A DNA stretch of 33,509 nt from Gemmatimonadota bacterium. GTDB taxonomy: Bacteria > Gemmatimonadota > Gemmatimonadetes > Palauibacterales > Palauibacteraceae. The translations under genes were made by a program, and so were the position numbers. How positions within the stretch are numbered: position 1 is the stretch's first letter; every line of letters starts with the position of its first letter. The notes beneath the pieces were generated by a model. It was not told where the DNA came from. It saw nothing but the letters and a program-made list of their open reading frames with translations, and made no database searches. Location of the stretch: NCBI GenBank assembly GCA_027295155.1, contig JAPULH010000049.1, positions 1-33,509 of the forward strand, written 5' to 3'. Positions 1 to 8,278 of this stretch are shown here, one piece after another.

Positions 1-64
1 CGGAGTGAGCGGGCCGGATCGGCGAGGCGAGGTGAGCGGAAGCGGCCGCCACGGGGTTACGCCG

Positions 65-1036
65 ATGCGGGTTCTCGTCACAGGGGTCGCGGGCTTCATC
101 GGGAGCCACCTCGTCGACCGCCTCCTGGAGCGCGGGGCCGAGGTGATCGGCTTCGACAACTTCGACGACTTCTACGATCCGGAGGTGAAACGGCGGAACC
201 TGGGTGGGGCCCTCGGCCATCCGGGGTTCCGGCTGGTGGAGGGGGACATCCGCAACGGAGCTCGCCTTCGTGAGGCGCTGCCGGACCGGATCGACTGCCT
301 CGTTCACCTGGCGGCTCGCGCCGGCGTACGGCCTTCGATCGAGCAGCCCCTCCTGTATCAGGACGTGAACGTGAGGGGTACACAGGAGCTGCTGGAGCTC
401 GCCCGGGAGAGGGAGATTCGCCGCTTCGTCTTCGGCTCCTCCTCTTCCGTCTATGGGAACAGCCGGGACGTCCCGTTCTCGGAGAGCGATCCCGTGGACC
501 GCCCGATCTCGCCCTATGCCGCCACGAAGCGAGCCGGCGAGCTGATCTGTCACGCCTACCACCACCTCTACGGACTGGGCGTCGTGGCGCTGCGCTTCTT
601 CACGGTGTACGGGCCGCGGCAGCGGCCGGACCTGGCGATCCACCGCTTCACGCGGCTGCTCTCCGAGGGCCGGTCGATCCAGCAGTACGGAGACGGAACA
701 TCGCGTCGCGATTACACTTACATCGATGATATCGTCCAGGGAATCGAGGGCGCGATCGGATACCTGGAGCGGACTCCCGGCGCGTTCGAGATCGTCAACC
801 TGGGAGAGAGCGACACCGTCGAGCTCTCACCGTTGATCGGGCTGATCGCCGCCGCGCTCGAGGTGGAGCCGGAGATCGAGCTCCTGCCTCCCCAACCGGG
901 CGACGTCGAGCAGACGTTCGCCGACATCGGGAAGGCCCGGGAGTTGTTGGGCTACCGGCCGGCCACGAGGATCGAGGAGGGCATCCCGCGCTTCGTGGAA
1001 TGGTACCTGGAGAACCGCCGAGCAGGGACGGCGTAG
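65..1036 (+). CDS. NAD-dependent sugar-nucleotide epimerase (UDP-glucuronate 4-epimerase-like)
   Basis: This is an extended short-chain dehydrogenase/reductase that probably epimerises a UDP-sugar for capsule or lipopolysaccharide in the cytoplasm. The N-terminus carries the Rossmann motif GVAGFIGSHL. An SSSSVYGN segment and the catalytic YAATK (Tyr-x-x-x-Lys) follow, then RFFTVYGPRQRPD, and a C-terminal QPGDVEQTFAD as in UDP-glucuronate and UDP-glucose 4-epimerases. At 323 residues it has the usual family length. I chose the ATG at 65 because the Rossmann strand begins directly after it; the frame stays open to a GTG at 5, but that 20-residue extension resembles no family N-terminus. The gene ends 11 bases from the convergent sat. 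The family is certain, but the substrate (glucuronate, glucose or N-acetyl sugar) cannot be fixed from sequence. It probably belongs to an operon to the left of the window. Confidence 0.9.
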   Translation: MRVLVTGVAGFIGSHLVDRLLERGAEVIGFDNFDDFYDPEVKRRNLGGALGHPGFRLVEGDIRNGARLREALPDRIDCLVHLAARAGVRPSIEQPLLYQDVNVRGTQELLELAREREIRRFVFGSSSSVYGNSRDVPFSESDPVDRPISPYAATKRAGELICHAYHHLYGLGVVALRFFTVYGPRQRPDLAIHRFTRLLSEGRSIQQYGDGTSRRDYTYIDDIVQGIEGAIGYLERTPGAFEIVNLGESDTVELSPLIGLIAAALEVEPEIELLPPQPGDVEQTFADIGKARELLGYRPATRIEEGIPRFVEWYLENRRAGTA

Positions 1037-1047
1037 TCGCCGAGCTA

Positions 1048-2274
1048 CTAACCCCTGGCGTAAGCCTGAACGAGAACATCGGCCACCTCGGGGCGCGTGA
1101 ACTCGGCCGGCGGCCGCTCCCCGCGGGCCAGCATCTCACGCAGCCGGGTTCCCGAGAGAAAGATGCGCTGCTCCGGCCCCGACGGTGAGGTCTTTGCGGT
1201 TGCCATCTGGCCCGTCGTCCGGCACCAGAAGGCGTGCTCGAAGCTCAGCGGCCGGATCCCGAGCACTTCCGGATCGATCCGGTCGAAGATGCGCTGGGCG
1301 TCGTAGGTCCCGTAGAAGTCGCCCACGCCGGCATGATCCCTTCCCACGATGAGGTGGGTGCATCCGTAGTTCCGCCGGATGATCGCGTGAAACAGGGCCT
1401 CCATCGGTCCCGCGTATCTCATCGCCAGCGGCAGGGCGGAGAGGAGAACCCGCTCGGCCGGAAAGTAGTTCTCCAGCAGCACGCGGTAGCACTCCATTCG
1501 GACGGCAGGAGGGAGGTCGTCCGACTTGGCTTCACCGACCACCGGATGCACGAGCAGGCCGTCTACGATCTCGAGAGCGCACTTCTGCAGGTATTCGTGC
1601 GCGCGATGGATGGGGTTGCGAGTCTGGAACGCGACGATCGAGCGCCAGCCTCGTTCGCGAAAGGCGGCCCGGGTCTCGGCCGGGGTGAGGATCTCCTCCG
1701 GCTTGACCCCATCGGCGAGGGGCGAGGCACGAAGAAGGTGGATGGGGCCGCCGACGTACACGTCGCCGAGCGCATGGAGCGCGGCGATTCCCGGGTGGTC
1801 GGTGTCGGCCGTTCCGTACACCGACCGGCTCTCGCACTCGACGTCCCGCCGGTAGATCTCCGTGACCTCGATCACCCCGGCCAGCTCGCCATCGGGCGAG
1901 CAGAGCGCCGCCGGCTCCCCGGCCCGCAGCCGCCCGGCGTCCGTCTCGTGGACCGCCAGAACGACCGGAATCGACCAGGGAAGGCCGGAGGGAAGCCGCA
2001 TTTCCTGGAGCACGAGCTCGTACGTCTCGCGGTCCATGAAGCCCTCCAGGGGCGAGAGGGCGCCGACCGCGAGAAGGTAGAGATCGGTCACCATCCGGGG
2101 GGGAAGAGAGATCGCCGGCAGGCCGGCGGCCTCGGCACGCCAGCGCCGGGCCTCTCCGCTTGCCGACCCGCGGTCGACGAGGCGACCGCCGTACGGGTCG
2201 ATCAGGTCGGAGGACTCGATCGGGGCCAGGCCGTCGCTCTCCCGCGCTGCCGGCCCGGTCGAGCTGGCGGTCAC
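1048..2274 (-). CDS. sat: Sulfate adenylyltransferase (ATP sulfurylase, Sat type)
   Basis: The enzyme makes adenosine 5'-phosphosulfate (APS) and pyrophosphate from ATP and sulfate in the cytoplasm. It is the single-subunit Sat type, not CysDN. The nucleotide-binding motif QTRNPIHRAHEYLQK lies near residues 217-231, followed by the GRDHAGVGDFYG segment and the C-terminal SGTRLREML with GERPPAEFTRPEV. At 408 residues it matches bacterial Sat. The start is the GTG at 2274, whose GTGA overlaps the cysC stop. An upstream open extension is arginine-rich and unlike Sat, so I left it out. It is last in the lptF-lptG-cysQ-cysC-sat operon, so APS passes directly to the CysC made beside it. No cysH or sulfite reductase gene is in the window, so the fate of the product (assimilation or sulfation) is open. 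Confidence 0.93.
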   Translation of the reverse strand: MTASSTGPAARESDGLAPIESSDLIDPYGGRLVDRGSASGEARRWRAEAAGLPAISLPPRMVTDLYLLAVGALSPLEGFMDRETYELVLQEMRLPSGLPWSIPVVLAVHETDAGRLRAGEPAALCSPDGELAGVIEVTEIYRRDVECESRSVYGTADTDHPGIAALHALGDVYVGGPIHLLRASPLADGVKPEEILTPAETRAAFRERGWRSIVAFQTRNPIHRAHEYLQKCALEIVDGLLVHPVVGEAKSDDLPPAVRMECYRVLLENYFPAERVLLSALPLAMRYAGPMEALFHAIIRRNYGCTHLIVGRDHAGVGDFYGTYDAQRIFDRIDPEVLGIRPLSFEHAFWCRTTGQMATAKTSPSGPEQRIFLSGTRLREMLARGERPPAEFTRPEVADVLVQAYARG

Positions 2275-2918
2275 GCGCGGGCGGCCGAAGGCCGCGAAGC
2301 GGGCTCGGGTCGGATGTAGGAACGTCGGCGGAGGAAGGAGATGATCTCCTCGACGCACTCCTCCACCTCGCGGCCCTGCGTCTCGACCACGAGCTCTGCG
2401 GCCTCGGGCGGCTCGTAGGGTGCGTCGATCCCGGTGAAGTCGCGAATCTCTCCGGCCCGTGCCCGCTTGTACAGGCCCTTTGGGTCCCGCCGCTCGCACT
2501 CCTCGATCGGGCAGGACACGTGCACCTCGATGAAATCCTCTTCCCGGCTCATCAGCCGCCGTACCCGATCGCGGTCCCGCCGATACGGCGAGATGAACGC
2601 CGTCGCCACGATCGCCCCCGCCTCCGCGAAGAGCTTGGCAACCTCACCGATCCGCCGGATGTTCTCAGTCCGGTGCTCCGGACTGAAGGTCAGGTCCGCG
2701 CTCAGGCCCTGCCGCACGTTGTCGCCGTCCAGCACGTACGTGAAGTAACCCTCCTCGAAGAGGCGCTGCTCCACGCGCATGGCGAGCGTGCTCTTGCCGC
2801 TGGCGGACAGTCCGGTGAACCAGAGGACGCAACCCCGGTGTCCGCGCCGGCTCTCGCGGTCCTCGCGCGATACCGGATTACGCTCCCAGAAGACGTTCTT
2901 GGATTCGGCCTCTTGCAA
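2271..2918 (-). CDS. cysC: Adenylyl-sulfate kinase (APS kinase)
   Basis: It phosphorylates APS to 3'-phosphoadenosine 5'-phosphosulfate (PAPS), the sulfate donor. The P-loop GLSASGKST follows HRGCVLWFT. The FISPYRRDRDRVR segment and the KGLYKRARAGEIRDFTGIDAPYEPP substrate-binding region are intact. I chose the TTG at 2918: AAGGAG lies 9 bases upstream, and it leaves seven residues before NVFW, the same spacing as before NVVW in E. coli CysC as I recall it. A GTG at 2948 that overlaps the cysQ stop is the alternative and would add 10 residues, but it lacks a Shine-Dalgarno sequence. The C-terminus runs about ten residues past the usual end as an arginine/alanine-rich tail. The stop overlaps the sat GTG, so the two are probably translationally coupled. 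Confidence 0.93.
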   Translation of the reverse strand: MQEAESKNVFWERNPVSREDRESRRGHRGCVLWFTGLSASGKSTLAMRVEQRLFEEGYFTYVLDGDNVRQGLSADLTFSPEHRTENIRRIGEVAKLFAEAGAIVATAFISPYRRDRDRVRRLMSREEDFIEVHVSCPIEECERRDPKGLYKRARAGEIRDFTGIDAPYEPPEAAELVVETQGREVEECVEEIISFLRRRSYIRPEPASRPSAARA

Positions 2919-2944
2919 GCCGTTACGCTCCTTCAATGGGCCCG

Positions 2945-3886
2945 TCACGTCTCGAAGAGGTGACGCCCGATCTCGCGGACGAGCGGCGCCACGTCGTCGT
3001 ACACGTCCGGGTGGGCGCAGAAGATGCCGCCCGGTTGCACCGGATCGCGCTTTCCGTAACGCAGCGCCATACCCCGGCAATCGGTGACCCGGCCGCCCGC
3101 CCCGCGCAACACCGCTTCCGGAGCGCAGGTGTCCCACTCCTTCAGGTAGGGAACGGGGTGTACGTACAGATCCGCCCCTCCGCGGGCCACGGAAGCACAT
3201 TTTATGCCCACCGATCCCGAGAGCACGATCCGAACTCCGCCGGGACGCTCCTCGAGCCGCTCCTCCAGCCGGGCAAGCGCGGCATCCGGGTGCGAGCGGG
3301 ACCGGATGAGCCGCAGAGGCTGGCCCGGCGAGCCGTCGATGCGCAAGGGCGAGGCCCGAGCGTCCCTTTCCGGATGCGCCACCGTCCAGGCGGCCCCGCC
3401 GGCGATCCCCAGGTAGAGCCGGGCCGCGGCGGGCTCGTAAACGGCCCCGAGCCGGGCCTCGCCTCCGAACGCCAGCCCCACCATCACGCTGAACTCCCCG
3501 TTGCGCGAGATGAACTCCTTGGTGCCGTCCAGAGGGTCCACGACCCAGAGCCGGCCGGAGCGATCGGCCGGAGCCGGCGATTCCTCGCTCAGCACCGGTT
3601 CTCCGCTTCGAGTCGCGAGGAGCTCGAGGATCGCGTCGTTCGACGCGTGGTCCGCGCGCGTCACGGGATCGGTCACCTGGCCCGGCCCTACGTCCGGAGA
3701 CCCGCCGATGTCCTGGCCCGGCCCCGCCTTCTCTCGCACCTCGAGGTCGTCGCTCTCGTAGTAGGCGCACGCTGCTGCCCCGCCGATGAGAGCGGCTTGC
3801 GCCACCGTCTCCAGGTCGTCTGCCCAGCGTAGCACTGCCGGCGGGAGCGCTACCCCCCAGCGTCCGAGTCCGATCCGGCCGCCCAC
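2945..3886 (-). CDS. cysQ: 3'(2'),5'-bisphosphate nucleotidase (CysQ-like)
   Basis: This inositol-monophosphatase-fold phosphatase should remove the 3'-phosphate from PAP, and possibly PAPS, recycling the by-product of sulfate transfer. The metal-binding motifs are present in order: DPVTRADHASNDAI, LSEESPA, WVVDPLDGTKEFI, and the C-terminal WDTCAPEAVLRGAGG. The GTG at 3886 follows the lptG stop directly (TGAGTG), which suggests coupled translation. A GTG about 17 codons later, before LRWADDLETVAQ, would give a more usual N-terminus and cannot be excluded. At 313 residues it is somewhat longer than E. coli CysQ (about 246) because of the N-terminus and an insertion around residues 50-70. It sits between lptG and cysC, so it is expressed together with PAPS synthesis. 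Confidence 0.88.
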   Translation of the reverse strand: MGGRIGLGRWGVALPPAVLRWADDLETVAQAALIGGAAACAYYESDDLEVREKAGPGQDIGGSPDVGPGQVTDPVTRADHASNDAILELLATRSGEPVLSEESPAPADRSGRLWVVDPLDGTKEFISRNGEFSVMVGLAFGGEARLGAVYEPAAARLYLGIAGGAAWTVAHPERDARASPLRIDGSPGQPLRLIRSRSHPDAALARLEERLEERPGGVRIVLSGSVGIKCASVARGGADLYVHPVPYLKEWDTCAPEAVLRGAGGRVTDCRGMALRYGKRDPVQPGGIFCAHPDVYDDVAPLVREIGRHLFET

Positions 3887-4963
3887 TCAGGTGCGGACCC
3901 GGCTCATGAGAGCGAGGCCCGAGCCGAAGAAGAGGGCGTTCGGAAGCCAGGCGGCCAGGACCGGGGGCACGACGCCGCCGGCGCCCAGAGCTTGAGAGAT
4001 GCGGATCAGCATCAGGAAGAGGATGGTGACGCCGAGGGCGATGCCGATGGAAAGCGGAGCGCCGCCCCGGCGGGTGCTGTGGGCGAGCGGAGCCCCGAAG
4101 AGGACGATGATGAAGCACGTGAAGGGATAGGAGATCTTGAGCGCCCGTTCCACGATCAGCTCCCGCGCCATGCCCCCCGAGCGCTGGATCGCGTCGATGA
4201 AACCCCCGAGCTCACGGTAGCCCATCTCGTCGGGGTCCTTCGGGTCCGCCAGAAGCTCGCGCGGCTTCTCCCGGAAGTCGATCTGCCAGAGCTCATCGAA
4301 GGCGAAGCTTCGCTCCACCGACGCGCCGCCGAAGAAGCGGACGCGTCCCTCCTCGAGCCTCCACAGCGCGCGGGCCGTGTCCCAGGAGGCGCCCTTGGCA
4401 TCGACCACATAGGTGGGGTACGGAAAGCCGGTTCCCTCACGGCTGATCTCGACGTTCGTGATCTCTCCGGCGGCGGCGTCCAGGCGCCGGATCCGGTAGA
4501 CGAGGCCCGCGTTGCCTCGGAACACGAAGTTGTTGCGCAGGTCGTCGGCGCGTGACTGGTGCTCCCCGATGACCTCGGCGGCGCGCCTCGTGGTGATCGG
4601 GACGATCTCCGTGAGCCCGAGCGCCACGAAGCTGATCAGCACCGAGAGGGCCAGCATGGGCGCGATCACGCGGTAGAAGCTGATCCCGCTCGCCTTGGCG
4701 GCGGTCATCTCGAAGTGCCGGGAGAGCGAGAACACGGTGAAGACGGCCGCCAGGAAGGCGGCGAGCGGGAAGGCCAGAAGCGTCTGGTTGGGGAACTCGT
4801 AGACATAGTGCAGGAGAACGTCCAGCCGGCTCAGCCCGCGACCCAGGTAGCTGTCCAGGTTGTCGACGAGGTCGATCACGATGAAGAGGAACGGCACGCC
4901 GAGGACGGCCGCCCCGAAGATGCGCAGGAACTGCGTCATCACGTATCGGTCCAGAATACGCAT
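3887..4963 (-). CDS. lptG: LptF/LptG-family permease (LptG-like)
   Basis: This is a YjgP/YjgQ-family inner-membrane permease. With its partner and the LptB ATPase it pulls lipopolysaccharide from the inner membrane toward the periplasmic bridge. The N-terminus MRILDRYVMTQFLRIF leads into the first membrane helix. A conserved EMTAAKASGISFYR cytoplasmic loop follows, then a periplasmic jellyroll-like domain (about residues 130-260) and three C-terminal helices with the FGAPLAHSTRRGG loop. The 358-residue length is typical. The start is the ATG at 4963; a GTG six bases upstream has GGAG at a better distance, so the protein may be two residues longer. It lies 23 bases after lptF. The LptG label rests on the DLVDNLDSYL segment and operon order, and F/G assignment by eye is not firm. 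Confidence 0.85.
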   Translation of the reverse strand: MRILDRYVMTQFLRIFGAAVLGVPFLFIVIDLVDNLDSYLGRGLSRLDVLLHYVYEFPNQTLLAFPLAAFLAAVFTVFSLSRHFEMTAAKASGISFYRVIAPMLALSVLISFVALGLTEIVPITTRRAAEVIGEHQSRADDLRNNFVFRGNAGLVYRIRRLDAAAGEITNVEISREGTGFPYPTYVVDAKGASWDTARALWRLEEGRVRFFGGASVERSFAFDELWQIDFREKPRELLADPKDPDEMGYRELGGFIDAIQRSGGMARELIVERALKISYPFTCFIIVLFGAPLAHSTRRGGAPLSIGIALGVTILFLMLIRISQALGAGGVVPPVLAAWLPNALFFGSGLALMSRVRT

Positions 4964-4986
4964 GCGCACGGCCGGCTCCGCCTTTC

Positions 4987-6432
4987 CTACCGCTCCAGGT
5001 GAATCGCGCGCCACGCCGCCACCAGGCCGGCGAGCCCGAAGAGAACGTTCGGCGCCCACATCGCCCAGAACGGCGACAGGATAAGCCTGTCCGCCAACTC
5101 CTCACCGGCGATCAGGGCGACGTAATAGGCGCTGAAGACCCCGAAGCTAACGGCGACGACCATGCCGATGCCGCCCCGCGGGTGGCGAACGGCGATCGGT
5201 GCGCCGATGAGGACGAACACGATGCAGGTGGCGGGGATCGAGAACTTCTTGTGGATCTCTACGAGGAAGCGGCCCTCCCTCTCGTGGCCCGTCCGCATCT
5301 GAATGATGAACGCCTGGAACTGGTTGATCGGATCTCTGGCGGACAGGGCCGACTCGGCTCGCCTCAGCGCTTCGGACGTCTCATCATTCACCTCGGCCGA
5401 GTCGGCAGCCGCAGCTCCCACCAGCTCGGGCGGAGCCTCCGCTCCCAGCAGGACCTTGACGAGGGCGGCCGCGTAAGCCGCACTCTCGTCGGCGGCGGTC
5501 GCGACGATATGCCGCCCCGAGCGGGCCTCCACCTGCATCAGCGCGATGGACATCTCCCGATCGCTGCGGCCCACGTCGTCGAGCCTGAGCTCGTTGGAAA
5601 CGTCCGAGACCCGCATGATCAGCTTTTCGAAGTAGAGCCTCTGGTACTCGTTCTCCTTACCCTGCTCACGCGAGTGTGTCACCCCCGAGAAGAGAGTGAG
5701 GTACAGGTCGGTCTGGGCCGCGTTGTAAGCCATCGAGCCGCTGTCGGCGTAGATCAGCCGGGGCTTGGCTCGATCCCGCCCGTCGTACAGGACGACATCC
5801 GTCAGGGCGCTCCGGTCCCGGTCGATGCGGGCGACGCGGAGAAAGAGCCTGCCGGGAATCACCTCGTTGATCGCGCGCTCGCGGAGCACGAACGTGGGCT
5901 TCTTCCGCGCGATGCTGGTGATCAGGACCTGTAGCCTGTGGTTCGATTCCGGGAGGAGGGTGTTGTTCAGCCACACCATCCCGCCGGCCAGGATCGCCGC
6001 AACCAGACAGAGCGGGAGGAGCAGGCGCGTCAGGCTCACGCCGCTCGCCTTCATGGCTGCGATCTCGTGGTCGGAGGCCAGCCGGTTGAAGGTGTAGAGG
6101 ACAGCCACGAGCACCGCCATCGGCAGGGTCATGGCGAGGATGAAGGGAATGGAGAGCAGGAACACCTCTGCGATCACGGTCCATCGCAGCCCCTTGCCCA
6201 CCAGGTCGCCGAAGCGCTTCGCCACCTCGTTCAGGAGCATCAGTGCGGTGAGAGCCACGGTGGCAAAAAGGAAGGGTGCGGAGTGCAGCCTCAGGAGGTA
6301 GCGCGTGAGGATCCTCGGCCGGAGGCGCGCGAACCTGCGTGTGTCCATCCGGCCCGGACGGTCGGAATCGTTGGCGGTGAGCGAGCCGTCCGGCTCGCCC
6401 TGACCGGAAGCTTCCGCTGGTCCCAACACCAT
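4987..6432 (-). CDS. lptF: LptF/LptG-family permease (LptF-like)
   Basis: It is the second YjgP/YjgQ permease and the presumed heterodimer partner of the next gene in lipopolysaccharide export. The core starts at RPRILTRYLLRLHSAPFLF, continues with the HEIAAMKASGVSLTRLLLP coupling loop and the LNNTLLPESNHRLQ segment typical of LptF, then a periplasmic domain and C-terminal helices with IGAPIAVRHPRGGIG. At 481 residues it is long: the periplasmic part carries an extra alanine/glutamate-rich stretch (about residues 290-360), and a polar N-terminal extension of about 40 residues precedes the first helix. I chose the ATG at 6432 because AAGGGG lies six bases before it; a TTG at 6465 and an ATG at 6348 are alternatives. 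It heads the operon that continues into lptG, cysQ, cysC and sat. Confidence 0.84.
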   Translation of the reverse strand: MVLGPAEASGQGEPDGSLTANDSDRPGRMDTRRFARLRPRILTRYLLRLHSAPFLFATVALTALMLLNEVAKRFGDLVGKGLRWTVIAEVFLLSIPFILAMTLPMAVLVAVLYTFNRLASDHEIAAMKASGVSLTRLLLPLCLVAAILAGGMVWLNNTLLPESNHRLQVLITSIARKKPTFVLRERAINEVIPGRLFLRVARIDRDRSALTDVVLYDGRDRAKPRLIYADSGSMAYNAAQTDLYLTLFSGVTHSREQGKENEYQRLYFEKLIMRVSDVSNELRLDDVGRSDREMSIALMQVEARSGRHIVATAADESAAYAAALVKVLLGAEAPPELVGAAAADSAEVNDETSEALRRAESALSARDPINQFQAFIIQMRTGHEREGRFLVEIHKKFSIPATCIVFVLIGAPIAVRHPRGGIGMVVAVSFGVFSAYYVALIAGEELADRLILSPFWAMWAPNVLFGLAGLVAAWRAIHLER

Positions 6433-6697
6433 CAGCAGCCCCTTCGGCGCCTCTGTCTCGTTCAACGGTTGGCGTGCGGCACCGTTGATTTGATTCTCCC
6501 CGTCCTCGTGCGGGAAGTTCCCCGGCCATCAATGTAGCAGGTCGAAGACAAGGGACGAGGAGGAAGGCTCCTCCCCGATACGCGCGGCATGGGATCCCCG
6601 GTCGGCGACACCGGGTACTCGAAAGGGCGCGGTCCTGCCCACCCGCGCCTCACGGGATCACGGGGCGACGAGGAGCGATCAGATCGAAACAGGCGTA
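6433..6697. other. Divergent intergenic region between lptF and porX
   Basis: This 265-base stretch must hold the promoters of two divergent operons. I see no convincing -35/-10 pair with normal spacing on either strand and no strong hairpin. A TACATT on the - strand near 6531 is a possible -10 for lptF but has no matching -35. No credible small ORF was found. Confidence 0.4.
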
Positions 6698-8278
6698 TTG
6701 ACCAGGCCCAAGGCCGGTGCCGACCGGATCCTCTGGGTCGACGACGAGGCGGATCTGCTGAAGCCGCACCTGATGAGGCTGAGGCAGGCAGGCTACGTCG
6801 TGGAGACCGTCATGAACGGCAACGACGCCCTCGAGCTCCTCCGGACGAGGTCCTTCGACCTGGTTCTCCTCGACGAGCAGATGCCAGGCCTGAGGGGCAT
6901 CGACGTGCTGAAGGAGGTCCGGCGCCGGGCCCCCCGTCTCCCCGTCGTGATGGTAACCAAGAGCGAAGCCGACACGACCATGCACGAGGCCATCGGGCAG
7001 CGGGCGGACGACTACATCGTGAAGCCCACGAGCCCTCGACAGGTGCTGTCCGTCGTGACGCGCCTCCTGGCCGGGCCCGCCCTGCGGCACGAGCAGATTG
7101 CCCGCGACTTCGCACGCCGTTTCGGCGAGCTTCGCGAGGAGGTGGCGCAAGCGTTCGGTTGGAAGGAGTGGGCGGAGATCTACTCGGAGATCGTCGACTG
7201 GGAGTTGCGGCTGGAGGAGTCGAACGAGACCGGTCTGAAGGAGGTCCTGGACGCCCTGATGACCGACGTCCGTAGGGGCTTCTGCAACATGGTGGTCGGA
7301 CGATACGAGGAGTGGGTGCACGAGGGTGGTGAGGTGGGTCCGCCACTTTCGGTGGACGTGCTGCCGCGCTTCCTGGCTCCGGCTCTGGAGGACCAATCGT
7401 CCCTGCTCATCATCATGGACTGCATGCGACTCGACCAGTGGCGGGCGATCGTGCCGCAGATCAGCGAGTATTTCGAAGTCGAGGAGGCGCTCTATGCCTC
7501 GATCCTGCCCACGGCGACGCCGTTCTCACGCAACGCCATCTTCAGCGGACTCTTCCCCGACGAGCTTGCGGAGCGCTACGAGGATTGGTGGGAGGGCGGT
7601 GCGAAGTCGGGGTACAACTCGTTCGAGGACGAGCTGTTCCACAGGCACGTCCAGGATCTGTGCGGCACCTCGGTCCACACCCACTACGAGAAGATCTTTT
7701 CGAGCGAGGAGGGCGGGGCGATGCTCGGGCGCCTGGTGGGCTACCTGTCCGAGGGTTCGGCTATCGCCCTCGTCTTCGGTTTCGTCGACCTGCTGACCCA
7801 CGGACGAAGCGAATCCAAGCTGCTGTGGGAGATGGCGCGCGACGCGAGCGCGCTCCGCGGCCTCACGGTGGCGTGGTTCGAGCGCTCCGCCGCGTTCGAG
7901 GCGCTCAAGGAGGCTGCCCGACATGGCGTACAGGTTCTCTTCACGACCGATCACGGGTCCGTGCATTGCCATCGCTCGGCGACCGTCTACGCGAAGCGGG
8001 ACGCGACGGCCAACCTCCGGTACAAGTTCGGGGACGACCTTCGCGTCGAGAATCCGTCCGCCGTTCTCTCGGCCAGCGACGCGGACGTGCTCCGGTTGCC
8101 GCGGGGGAGCCTGAAGACCAACTACCTGGTCTGCCGGGACGATTACTTCTTCGTCTACCCGACGAAGCTCCGCGAGTACCAGCAGCGCTACCGCGACAGC
8201 TTCCTTCATGGCGGAATCAGTCCCGAGGAGATGATACTTCCGGCGGCACTCCTGACGCCAAGGAGCCTGTCCGAGTAA
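6698..8278 (+). CDS. porX: PorX-like response regulator with PglZ phosphatase-fold domain
   Basis: This is a two-domain regulator. Residues 10-125 form a CheY-like receiver with acidic D15/D16, phosphoacceptor D59 (LLDEQMPG), T87 and K109 (VKP). A helical linker follows. Residues 235-520 form a PglZ domain of the alkaline-phosphatase superfamily, with D241 (IMDCMRLDQW), the Thr-rich nucleophile region PTATPFSRNAIFSG (T272/T274) and the metal ligands in TTDHGSVHCH (D418, H419, H423). In Bacteroidota, PorX controls type IX secretion and has nucleotide phosphodiesterase activity; transfer of that role here is inference. The only in-frame start that keeps the receiver is the TTG at 6698, with AGG seven bases upstream. 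The last residues and the stop codon lie inside the left arm of the palindromic element that starts at 8262, so the C-terminal five residues are probably not ancestral. Confidence 0.88.
   Translation: MTRPKAGADRILWVDDEADLLKPHLMRLRQAGYVVETVMNGNDALELLRTRSFDLVLLDEQMPGLRGIDVLKEVRRRAPRLPVVMVTKSEADTTMHEAIGQRADDYIVKPTSPRQVLSVVTRLLAGPALRHEQIARDFARRFGELREEVAQAFGWKEWAEIYSEIVDWELRLEESNETGLKEVLDALMTDVRRGFCNMVVGRYEEWVHEGGEVGPPLSVDVLPRFLAPALEDQSSLLIIMDCMRLDQWRAIVPQISEYFEVEEALYASILPTATPFSRNAIFSGLFPDELAERYEDWWEGGAKSGYNSFEDELFHRHVQDLCGTSVHTHYEKIFSSEEGGAMLGRLVGYLSEGSAIALVFGFVDLLTHGRSESKLLWEMARDASALRGLTVAWFERSAAFEALKEAARHGVQVLFTTDHGSVHCHRSATVYAKRDATANLRYKFGDDLRVENPSAVLSASDADVLRLPRGSLKTNYLVCRDDYFFVYPTKLREYQQRYRDSFLHGGISPEEMILPAALLTPRSLSE

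Noticed and set aside
5-64. Upstream extension of the epimerase from a GTG at 5
   Set aside because: The Rossmann strand starts right after the ATG at 65, and the extension is polar and unlike the family. It may overlap the end of a gene outside the window.
1234-2319. Long + strand frame opposite sat
   Set aside because: The - strand frame is a clear ATP sulfurylase; the + frame has no family features.
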